In this document: in pieces, positions 1 through 6,911 of the stretch
How the letters are laid out: each line of letters opens with the position of its first letter
How positions within the stretch are numbered: position 1 is the first letter of the stretch
NCBI GenBank assembly: GCA_964528605.1
Contig: CAZGSV010000014.1
Location: forward strand, 1-51,436
Length of the DNA stretch: 51,436 bases
Direction: 5' to 3'
DNA from: CAZGSV01 sp964528605
Lineage (GTDB): Bacteria; Armatimonadota; Zipacnadia; CAZGSV01
The notes under the pieces: model-generated
Databases searched by the model: none
What the model saw: only the letters and a program-made list of their open reading frames with translations
Told to the model about the DNA's origin: nothing
Translations under genes and position numbers: made by a program

Positions 1-690
1 AGCGGGCTCATCCTGGTCACCGGACCGACCGGCTGCGGCAAGAGCACCACGCTGGCCGCCATGATCGCCGAGATCAACGGCACCCGGCCCTGCAACATCG
101 TCACCATCGAGGACCCCCTCGAGTACGTGCACACCGACGACCGTGGCATCGTCATGCAGCGCGAAATCGGCACCGACACCCAGTCCTTCAGCGATGCCCT
201 CAAATACGTGCTGCGCCAGAGCCCGGACGTCATCCTCATCGGCGAAATGCGCGACGTGGAGACCTTCAGCACCGCCATGGCTGCCGCCGAAACCGGCCAC
301 CTGGTCTTCTCCACCGTCCACACCCGCAGCGCCGCCGAAACCCTCGACCGCATCATCAACATGTTCCCTCCCAACGACAAGCCGCAGATCTGCCTCCGCC
401 TCGCCGACACCATGAAGGCCGCCCTGACCCAGAAACTCATCCCGCGCGCCGACAACCTGGGCCGAGTCTGCGCCATGGAGATCATGGTCGTGACCCCAAC
501 GGTCGCCAAACTCATCGAAGAGGGCCGCCCCGGCGAGGTCTATGGTCAGATCGCCGAGGGGCAGTTCTGGGGTATGCAGACCATGAACCAGGCCCTCTAC
601 AACTACGTGAAACAGGGCGCGATTACCGCCGAGCAGGCGCTGATCAATGCCGGCAATCTCACCGAACTAAGGCAGATGTTGCGAAGATGA
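1..690 (+). CDS. PilT-family twitching ATPase, C-terminal part (5' end outside window)
   Basis: The open frame runs in from the window edge, so the N-terminal PAS-like domain is missing. The visible part starts at Walker A (GPTGCGKST), followed by the Asp box (TIEDPLEYVH), Walker B with the PilT-type GEMRD, and the His box (GHLVFSTVHT). PilT proteins are cytoplasmic hexameric ATPases that disassemble type IV pili and power retraction. The AIRNLIRE motif of classical PilT is degenerate here (TVAKLIEEG), so this copy may have a specialised or regulatory role. The stop overlaps the next start as ATGA, showing translational coupling to the following pilT paralogue. Confidence 0.92.
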   Translation, partial: SGLILVTGPTGCGKSTTLAAMIAEINGTRPCNIVTIEDPLEYVHTDDRGIVMQREIGTDTQSFSDALKYVLRQSPDVILIGEMRDVETFSTAMAAAETGHLVFSTVHTRSAAETLDRIINMFPPNDKPQICLRLADTMKAALTQKLIPRADNLGRVCAMEIMVVTPTVAKLIEEGRPGEVYGQIAEGQFWGMQTMNQALYNYVKQGAITAEQALINAGNLTELRQMLRR

Positions 691-1763
691 GCGTGGCACT
701 GCCCTATACCCTCGATGACCTGCTCATGGAACTGGGCCAGCGGCAGGGCTCCGACCTGCACCTCAAGGCCGGTCAGCCGCCGGTGATGCGCATCTACGGG
801 CGCCTCTACCGCACCGATAACCCCGCCCTCGAAGAAGCGCACGTCAGGGAACTCATCTACTCCATCCTCACACCCGAAATGTGCCACCACTTCGAGCAAG
901 AATGGGAACTCGACGCCGCCTACATGATCGAGGGCTACGCCCGCTTCCGCGTCAACCTCTACCGCCAGATGGAGCACATCGGCGCCACTCTGCGCCTCAT
1001 CCCCTGGAACGTGCGCACCATTGATGAACTGGGCCTGCCCGCGGTGCTCAAGGACATCGCCCTCAGGCCTCGCGGTCTGGTGCTCGTCACCGGCCCCAGC
1101 GGTTGCGGCAAGACCACCACCCTGGCCGCCATTATCGACCACATCAACGGCCTGGTGCCGCGCCATATCATCACCATCGAAGACCCCATCGAATACCTCC
1201 ACAAGGACAAAGTCGCCAGCATCACTCAGCGCCAAGTCGGGCTGGACACCAGGTCCTTCGCCGAGGCGCTGCGCCACGTCATGCGCCAGAACCCCGACAT
1301 CATCCTCGTCGGCGAAATGCGCGACCTCGAGACCATGGCCCTAGCAGTCACTGCTGCCGAAACCGGCCACTTGGTCTTCTCCACCGTGCACACCACCGAC
1401 GTGGCGCAGACTATAGACCGCATCGTGGATGCCTTCCCCTCCGCCCAGCAGCAGCAGATACGCATGCAACTCGCGTTGACCGTGGAGGCCGTTGTCTGTC
1501 AAAGCCTGCTGCCGCGGGCCGATGGGCAGGGCCGCATTGCCGCCTTCGAGATTATGACGGTCAATTCGGCCATCCGCTCCCTGATCCGCGAAGCCAAAAC
1601 CCACCAGATCTACGGCATCGTTCAGTCCGGCGCCGAAGAAGGCATGATCACCTTCGACCAGTACCTGGTCGGCCTCTACAAGCAGAGGTTAGTGACCTAC
1701 GAGGAAGCCCTGTCCAAGGTCGGCAACCCCAAGGACTTCGAGCAGTTGGCCCGCACTGCCTAA
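687..1763 (+). CDS. pilT: PilT-family retraction ATPase (paralogue 2)
   Basis: A full-length 358-residue PilT-type ATPase. The N-terminal PAS-like domain (YTLDDLLMEL, then SDLHLKAGQPP) is followed by Walker A GPSGCGKTT, Asp box TIEDPIEYLH, Walker B IILVGEMRD, His box GHLVFSTVHT and an AIRSLIRE motif close to canonical PilT. The expected role is ATP-driven pilus retraction at the inner-membrane PilC platform. The start ATG overlaps the previous stop (ATGA). It is very similar along its whole length to the protein at 2039-3136, down to the shared C-terminus DFEQLARTA, so the two look like a tandem duplication. Confidence 0.93.
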   Translation: MSVALPYTLDDLLMELGQRQGSDLHLKAGQPPVMRIYGRLYRTDNPALEEAHVRELIYSILTPEMCHHFEQEWELDAAYMIEGYARFRVNLYRQMEHIGATLRLIPWNVRTIDELGLPAVLKDIALRPRGLVLVTGPSGCGKTTTLAAIIDHINGLVPRHIITIEDPIEYLHKDKVASITQRQVGLDTRSFAEALRHVMRQNPDIILVGEMRDLETMALAVTAAETGHLVFSTVHTTDVAQTIDRIVDAFPSAQQQQIRMQLALTVEAVVCQSLLPRADGQGRIAAFEIMTVNSAIRSLIREAKTHQIYGIVQSGAEEGMITFDQYLVGLYKQRLVTYEEALSKVGNPKDFEQLARTA

Positions 1764-2038
1764 ACTGGCAAAGGCAGCCGCGGGCCGGGCTCTGGGCTCG
1801 GAGCCCATCAGTTCTGGCTGCCCTCGGCACGGTAGGGGTTTTTGCTTGGCAGCCGCAGTGGCCGGTGTCACCGAGGGTATACTCAGTCGAAAGGAGGCCG
1901 GGAGTCAGCGAGGGTTCCTCGCAAGCCATACGAGTCAGTTTCGGTCATCTAGACCACCAGCGCGGCCCTTCACACCAACGTTCACTGGGGTTCTGCGGGG
2001 CTCGGACAGGCTTTAGGCTACACCGGTAGAGAACCAGC
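1764..2038. other. Noncoding gap between two tandem pilT genes
   Basis: This 275-base stretch has no convincing gene. It holds a weak nested inverted repeat (GGCAGCC at 1773-1779 pairing with GGCTGCC at 1816-1822, with GGGCTCGGAGCCC inside) and a TTTTT run at 1839-1843, which might be a poor terminator. A TATACT box at 1878-1883 has no good -35. A purine-rich AAGGAGG at 1891 has no start codon at a usable distance. It may separate two transcription units. Confidence 0.4.
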
Positions 2039-3136
2039 ATGAGGATCGATAGCCCAAGGAGTACCCAAACCGCACCTTACACGCTTGATGACCTGCTCGT
2101 CGAACTGGGGCAACGTAACGCCTCCGACTTGCATCTCAAGGCGGGCGAGCCCCCGGTAATGCGCATCCACGGGCGCCTCTACCGCACCGAAAGGCCGCCT
2201 CTCAGCGACCAAGGCATCAAGCAACTTATCTACTCCATCCTCACGCCCAACCAGCGGGCGCGCTTCGAGGAGCAGCTGGAACTCGACCTCGCCTACGTCG
2301 TCGAGGGCTATGCCCGCTTCCGCGTCAACGTCTTCAAGCAGATGGAGAAGATCGGCGCCGTCATGCGTCTCATCCCTCTGCACGCCTCCACCATTGACGA
2401 CCTGGGTCTCCCCCAGGTGCTCAAGCAGGTCGCCATGCGCCCGCGCGGCTTGGTCCTGGTTACCGGCCCCACCGGCTCCGGCAAGACGACCACCCTGGCT
2501 GCCATGACCGACTACATCAACGCGCTCGTGCCCCGCCACATCATCACCATCGAAGACCCCATCGAGTTCGTGCACCTGGACAAGATGGCCAGCATCTCCC
2601 AACGCGAAGTCGGCACCGACACCCATTCCTTCGCCGAGGCCCTGCGCCACGTCATGCGCCAGAACCCGGACATCATCCTCGTAGGCGAGATGCGCGACCT
2701 CGAGACCATGGCCCTGGCAGTCACCGCCGCGGAAACGGGCCACCTCGTCTTCTCCACCGTCCACACCACCGACGTCGCCCAGACCATTGACCGCGTCATT
2801 GACGTCTTCCCGCCCCAACAGCAGCAGCAAATCCGCATGCAGTTGGCGCTCACCCTGGAGGCGGTCATCTGCCAGACCCTGCTGCCGCGCGCCGACGGCC
2901 AAGGCCGCGTTGCCGCTTTCGAGATCATGACGGTAAACTCGGCCGTGCGCGCGCTTATCCGTGAGGGAAAGACGCACCAAGTCTACTCCATCGTGCAGTC
3001 CAGCGGCGAGGAAGGAATGGTCACGCTGGACCAGTACCTGGTGGGCTTGTACCAGCGGGGGTTGGTGGCTTACGAGGAGGCACTAATGAAGGCCGGTAGT
3101 CCGAGGGACTTCGAACAATTGGCACGCACTGCCTAG
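2039..3136 (+). CDS. pilT: PilT-family retraction ATPase (paralogue 3)
   Basis: A 365-residue PilT-type ATPase: N-terminal PAS-like domain (YTLDDLLVEL, SDLHLKAGEPP), Walker A GPTGSGKTT, Asp box TIEDPIEFVH, Walker B IILVGEMRD, His box GHLVFSTVHT and SAVRALIREGK. All catalytic boxes are intact. It is the closest relative in this window of the protein at 687-1763, and the two end identically. It is separated from that gene by a 275-base gap and followed after 16 bases by another paralogue. Role by family: hexameric cytoplasmic motor for pilus retraction. Confidence 0.93.
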   Translation: MRIDSPRSTQTAPYTLDDLLVELGQRNASDLHLKAGEPPVMRIHGRLYRTERPPLSDQGIKQLIYSILTPNQRARFEEQLELDLAYVVEGYARFRVNVFKQMEKIGAVMRLIPLHASTIDDLGLPQVLKQVAMRPRGLVLVTGPTGSGKTTTLAAMTDYINALVPRHIITIEDPIEFVHLDKMASISQREVGTDTHSFAEALRHVMRQNPDIILVGEMRDLETMALAVTAAETGHLVFSTVHTTDVAQTIDRVIDVFPPQQQQQIRMQLALTLEAVICQTLLPRADGQGRVAAFEIMTVNSAVRALIREGKTHQVYSIVQSSGEEGMVTLDQYLVGLYQRGLVAYEEALMKAGSPRDFEQLARTA

Positions 3137-3152
3137 AAACGGGGGGTGAGCA

Positions 3153-4256
3153 GTGGCACTCGATCTCAATGAACTGCTGATTGAATGTGTTGAGCGCGAT
3201 GCCTCCGATCTGCACGTCAAGGCGGATTCCCCGCCTCTCATGCGCATCTACGGAGACCTCTATCGAACGCAGTACCCGGTTCTGGCTGCCCAGGAGGCCC
3301 GCGACCTCGTCTACAGCATCCTGACCGAAGAGCAAATCCGTCAGTTCGAACACGACCTCGAACTCGATGTCGCCTACGAAATCGAGAGCGTCTGCCGCTT
3401 CCGCGTCAACGTCATGCAGCAGCGCGGCAGCGTCAGCGGCTTCTACCGCATGATCCCCTTCCGCATCCGCACCATGGAGGAACTCAACCTGCCCGCCGTC
3501 TGCTGGTACTTCGCCGAGCGGCCCCGCGGCCTCGTCGTCGTCACCGGCCCCGCCGGCTCGGGCAAGAGCACCAGCCAGGCGGCTCTGATCAACTACGTCA
3601 ACAACAACTTCCCCCTGCACGTGGTCACGGTCGAAGACCCCGTGGAGTTCGTGCACGACAGCCGCGTCGCCGTCGTGGACCAGCGCGAGGTGGGCCGCGA
3701 TACCCACGCCTTCGCCAATGCGCTTAAGTGGGTGCTTCGCCAAGACCCCGACGTCATCCTCGTGGGCGAGATGCGTGACCTGGAAACGGTCCGCAACACC
3801 ATCACCGCCGCCGAGACCGGCCACTTGGTACTCACCACCCTCCACACCCAAGACTCGGTCCAAACCATTGACCGCATCGTTGACATCTTCCCCATGCACC
3901 AGCAGCCCCAAGTGCGCCAGCAACTCTCCGCCAACCTGATCGGAGTCCTCTCCCAGACGCTCTGCAAACGCAAGGACGGGCGCGGCCGCATCGCCGCCTT
4001 CGAAACCCTGGTCGGCACACCCTCCGTGCGCAACCTGGTGCGCGAGGCCAAGACCTATCAGATCGCCTCCCACCTGCAAACGGGTATGAAGCAGGGCATG
4101 ATGACCCTCGACCAGTGCCTGGCGCGCTACGTCGTGCACGGCCTCGTCGCCTACGAAGAAGGCCTCGCCAGAACCACCCGGCCCGGTGAATTCGAGGCCA
4201 TGGTGCGCGAGGCCGAGGGAGGCCCGGAAGCGAGCGTGGGCGTAGCCGGTGGATAG
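3153..4256 (+). CDS. PilT-family ATPase (paralogue 4)
   Basis: A 367-residue PilT-like ATPase starting at GTG, behind the purine-rich GGGGGGTGAG. It has Walker A GPAGSGKST, Asp box TVEDPVEFVH, Walker B VILVGEMRD, a His box read as GHLVLTTLHT, and SVRNLVREAKTYQ. It is clearly more diverged than the pair upstream, with its own C-terminal extension. Expected to be a pilus motor or an accessory, PilU-like, ATPase; sequence alone does not separate these. The stop lies inside the next gene's start region (8-base overlap), so the redox genes downstream are probably co-translated. Confidence 0.9.
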   Translation: MALDLNELLIECVERDASDLHVKADSPPLMRIYGDLYRTQYPVLAAQEARDLVYSILTEEQIRQFEHDLELDVAYEIESVCRFRVNVMQQRGSVSGFYRMIPFRIRTMEELNLPAVCWYFAERPRGLVVVTGPAGSGKSTSQAALINYVNNNFPLHVVTVEDPVEFVHDSRVAVVDQREVGRDTHAFANALKWVLRQDPDVILVGEMRDLETVRNTITAAETGHLVLTTLHTQDSVQTIDRIVDIFPMHQQPQVRQQLSANLIGVLSQTLCKRKDGRGRIAAFETLVGTPSVRNLVREAKTYQIASHLQTGMKQGMMTLDQCLARYVVHGLVAYEEGLARTTRPGEFEAMVREAEGGPEASVGVAGG

Positions 4257-4530
4257 GCCCCTGGTCATCTGCCGGTGTCAGGAGGTCACTGCGGGGGAGA
4301 TCGAGCAGGCCATCGCCAATGGGGCGCGCGATGTCGCCGGCGTCAAACTGCGCACCCGCGCTGCCACCGGCCTCTGCCAAGGCTGCATCTGTCAACCCCT
4401 CATAGAAAGGCTCCTTGCCCGCGTGCTCCGCCTAGGGCGCGAGCGCATCGTCGCGCATACCGTTCGGCCCCCCGCGCGCCCTCTCGAGTTGGGCATCCTC
4501 GCTGATGCCGGTGACCAGGCCCAGCCCTGA
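4249..4530 (+). CDS. BFD-like [2Fe-2S] protein (opine/amino-acid oxidase small-subunit type)
   Basis: A 93-residue protein starting at GTG. Cysteines 8, 10, 43 and 46 form the CxC...CxxC pattern of the Fer2_BFD fold (ICRCQEV, then TGLCQGC), which binds a [2Fe-2S] cluster. Cys48 is an extra. BFD domains occur as small subunits of FAD-dependent amine or imino-acid dehydrogenases (octopine/nopaline oxidase and hydroxyproline dehydrogenase types), where they pass electrons between flavins. The gene overlaps the FAD oxidoreductase behind it by 26 bases, supporting a complex. The usual larger alpha subunit is not in the window. A role in pilus function is not evident. Confidence 0.8.
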   Translation: MDRPLVICRCQEVTAGEIEQAIANGARDVAGVKLRTRAATGLCQGCICQPLIERLLARVLRLGRERIVAHTVRPPARPLELGILADAGDQAQP

Positions 4531-5665
4531 CGCGCTGGTCGTCGGCGCCGGCGTAGTCGGACTGGCCGTGGCCCACGCCCTGGCGGAGGCGGGGCTGCGG
4601 GTGACGCTGCTCGAGCGGGGCGACCTCGCCGCCGAGGCCTCCAGGGCCTGCAATGGCACCTTACTGCTTCAGACCAAGGCCCCCGGTCCGCATTTGCAGT
4701 TCGCTCGCCGTAGCCTGCAACTCTACCGCGAATTGCCTGCCCGGCTCGAAGCCGACATCGGACTGCGCGACTGCCCCGGCCTGTCCGTGGGCGAAGAGCC
4801 GGCGCGGCGCGAGCTGCTCGGCCGCGCCCAGCAACTTGGCGCCGCCGGCGTGCCCGTCGAGTGGCATGAGGGAGACCTCCGCGCGCTCGAGCGCTGGCTC
4901 TCCCCGCGGCTCTGCTGCGGCCTGGTCTGCCCTCAGGAGGCCCAGGTGGACCCCTGGCGCCTTTGCCTTGCGCTGGCCCAGGCATTCCGCCGCGCGGGCG
5001 GTCAACTGCGCCTGCACGAGCCGGCCACCGCACTGCTCACCAGCGGCAGCCGCGTCATCGGCCTGCGCACCGCCGCCGGCGACCTGGGCGCGCCTCACAC
5101 CATACTCGCCGCCGGCCTCGCATGCCGTGAACTCCTGCGGCCGCTCGGCCTGACGCTGCCCCTCACCCCCGTGCGCGGCCAGGTGCTGGTCACGGAGCCC
5201 CTAGCCCCGGCCCTGGCGCACAGCGTGCTGGCCGCCTCCTATGTGGAATCCAAGTGGGGTGGGGAAGGCGATGGGGACCGCATCGCCCTGGTGGTGGAGC
5301 AGACGGTGGACGGCAACCTGCTTATCGGCAGCAGCCGTGAGGCCGGCAGAGAAGGCCGAGAGACGGCCGTTCCGCAACTGAGCGCCATCGCCCGCTGCGC
5401 GCGCGACTACCTGCCCCCCCTCTCCGCCGTCAAGGTGATCCGCTCCTTCGCCGGGCTGCGGCCCACCTCCCCCGACGGCCTGCCCTGGATAGGCCCTGCC
5501 CCCGGCTGGCAGGGGCTCACGCTGGCCTGCGGTCACGGCGGCGACGGCCTGTCACTGGCCCCCGCAACCGCCGAGGTGGTCCGCGATCAACTCGCCGGTG
5601 GGCCGACTCATTGGCCTGCCGCGCTCTCCCCGATTGAACGTTGGCGGCCGGCCGGCGTTGAATAA
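4505..5665 (+). CDS. FAD-dependent oxidoreductase, DAO (D-amino acid oxidase) family
   Basis: A 386-residue flavoprotein. The N-terminal dinucleotide-binding motif GAGVVGLAVAHALAEAG (about residues 13-29) ends in LLERGD, and a conserved C-terminal segment (GLRPTSPDGLPWIGP, then ACGHGGDGLSLAPAT) is typical of glycine oxidase/DadA-like DAO enzymes. Such enzymes oxidise amines or imino acids with FAD. The gene overlaps the BFD protein by 26 bases, suggesting the beta subunit of a heteromeric dehydrogenase that hands electrons to the Fe-S partner. The substrate cannot be read from sequence. It is cytoplasmic, with no signal peptide. The following gap carries a good promoter, so this probably ends the operon. 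Confidence 0.85.
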   Translation: MPVTRPSPDALVVGAGVVGLAVAHALAEAGLRVTLLERGDLAAEASRACNGTLLLQTKAPGPHLQFARRSLQLYRELPARLEADIGLRDCPGLSVGEEPARRELLGRAQQLGAAGVPVEWHEGDLRALERWLSPRLCCGLVCPQEAQVDPWRLCLALAQAFRRAGGQLRLHEPATALLTSGSRVIGLRTAAGDLGAPHTILAAGLACRELLRPLGLTLPLTPVRGQVLVTEPLAPALAHSVLAASYVESKWGGEGDGDRIALVVEQTVDGNLLIGSSREAGREGRETAVPQLSAIARCARDYLPPLSAVKVIRSFAGLRPTSPDGLPWIGPAPGWQGLTLACGHGGDGLSLAPATAEVVRDQLAGGPTHWPAALSPIERWRPAGVE

Positions 5666-5683
5666 GAGAGCAAGCGCCCGCTG

Positions 5684-5692
5684 TGGTATAAT
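5684..5692 (+). promoter_or_regulatory. Extended -10 promoter candidate for the roadblock operon
   Basis: TGGTATAAT is a perfect TATAAT hexamer with the TGn extension, lying in an otherwise GC-rich 195-base gap. A TTGAAT upstream at 5658-5663 is 23 bases away, too far for a normal spacer, but extended -10 promoters need little from the -35. It lies 168 bases before the TPR-roadblock gene and probably drives the signalling block. Confidence 0.5.
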
Positions 5693-5860
5693 TCGTCCGG
5701 CGAGTGCGCGGAATCGCTGCGCGTCGGGCGCTGGCCGGGCGCAAAGAAGGGAAGGCATTGGCCGAGGTCCGTGGGGTGTCGTGGTGCGCCAATGGCCTGC
5801 CCGTGGATATCGGTACTCGCTCGGCCAGTAGAAGGCGGGCGTTGGGAGGCGACCTAGCCT

Positions 5861-6898
5861 ATGGCGGCTGGCGTTGACGAGAGTCGGCTGGAGGAATACC
5901 GCGAGCAGTATCAGCGCGACCCGAGCTCGTTGGTGTTCGCCCTGCTGGCGGAGGCCTACCGCCGCCGCGGCCAACTCGACGAGGCGGAGGAGATTTGCGG
6001 CGCCGGGCTCAAGGTGCATCCCGCCTATGTCACCGCACACCTGGTCATGGGAGACATCCTCATAGACCGCAAGCGCCCGGACGAAGCCTACAAGGAGTTC
6101 AACGAAGTCCTGCGCCTCGACCCCAACAACCCCGTGGCCCACACCTCGCTCGCCCGCATTCACCTTTCGCGCGGCGACCCCGACCGCGCCATCGAGCAAC
6201 TGGAACTCGTGCTTTTCCTCTATCCCTCCAGCATCAACGCCCAGCAAGTGCTCGAACAGGCACTGCGCATCCGGGACGATTTGGCGGCACAGGGGCTGCC
6301 CACCTCGGTCGGCACGCCGGCCGCCGGACAGCCATCCCCCGCTCCATCCGCCCCAGGCCCAGCCGTGGAGGCACCGTCGGAAGTGCCAGTGTCTCCTCCG
6401 CCCGCGCCGCCGCCTTCCGCCTCCGGCCAGGCCGCGGTCGCCGAGGCCGTCCGGGTGCTTGACAGGGCGCCGCCGCCCATCAGCGAGGCGGAGATGCTCG
6501 CCAGCGACGAGCTCTCGCCCGAGCAAGCCATCTTCCTTACCGAGCGAGAGCAAGAGTTCCTGCGCGCCCTCGGTCACGCCGAAGGCATTCGGGAGGCCAT
6601 TATCGTCGGCCGAGAGGGCCTGGTCGTCGCCGCCTCCTCCGAGGGCGGAGCCATGGACGACGTTATCGCCGCCTCCATTACCCAGATCTTCCAGACTGCT
6701 GGCGAGCAAACTGTCCGCATGGGCATGGGGCAGATTGAGGAGGGCTGGGTGGAGTCCGCTCAAGGCGCCATGCGCCTGGTCCGCATCGGCGACCGTGTGC
6801 TCGCCACTGTCATCGAGCCCGGGGCCCGCCTCGGTTTGGTGAACCTGCACATCAACAACGCCATCTCGCACATCCGCCACCTGCGACGGCGGAGCTAA
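5861..6898 (+). CDS. TPR protein with C-terminal roadblock/LC7-like domain
   Basis: A 345-residue protein. Residues about 10-140 contain tetratricopeptide helices (for example LAEAYRRRGQLDEAEEIC and AHTSLARIHLSRGDPDRAIE). A Pro/Ala-rich linker follows to about 215. The C-terminal part from about 230 reads as a roadblock/LC7 fold (IREAIIVGREGLVVAAS, then RIGDRVLATVIEPGARLGLVNLHI). TPRs bind partner proteins and roadblock domains dimerise and bind small GTPases, so this could be an adaptor linking the MglA-like GTPase to another component. The start ATG follows GGGAGG at a normal distance. First gene after the 5684 promoter. The domain call is by eye. Confidence 0.75.
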   Translation: MAAGVDESRLEEYREQYQRDPSSLVFALLAEAYRRRGQLDEAEEICGAGLKVHPAYVTAHLVMGDILIDRKRPDEAYKEFNEVLRLDPNNPVAHTSLARIHLSRGDPDRAIEQLELVLFLYPSSINAQQVLEQALRIRDDLAAQGLPTSVGTPAAGQPSPAPSAPGPAVEAPSEVPVSPPPAPPPSASGQAAVAEAVRVLDRAPPPISEAEMLASDELSPEQAIFLTEREQEFLRALGHAEGIREAIIVGREGLVVAASSEGGAMDDVIAASITQIFQTAGEQTVRMGMGQIEEGWVESAQGAMRLVRIGDRVLATVIEPGARLGLVNLHINNAISHIRHLRRRS

Positions 6899-6911
6899 TC
6901 GAGGCAGGACC

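Noticed and set aside
1773..1843. Terminator between pilT copies
   Set aside because: Arms are short, separated by many bases, and the T run is not next to the stem; kept only as a remark in the gap entry.
1103..2029. A 308-codon frame running through pilT and the following gap
   Set aside because: Arg/His/Pro-rich frame-shifted shadow of pilT; the part in the gap shows no domain.
4249..5665. Hydrogen cyanide synthase or opine oxidase assignment for the BFD-DAO pair
   Set aside because: Only the general family can be supported; the third subunit and substrate-specific features are absent.
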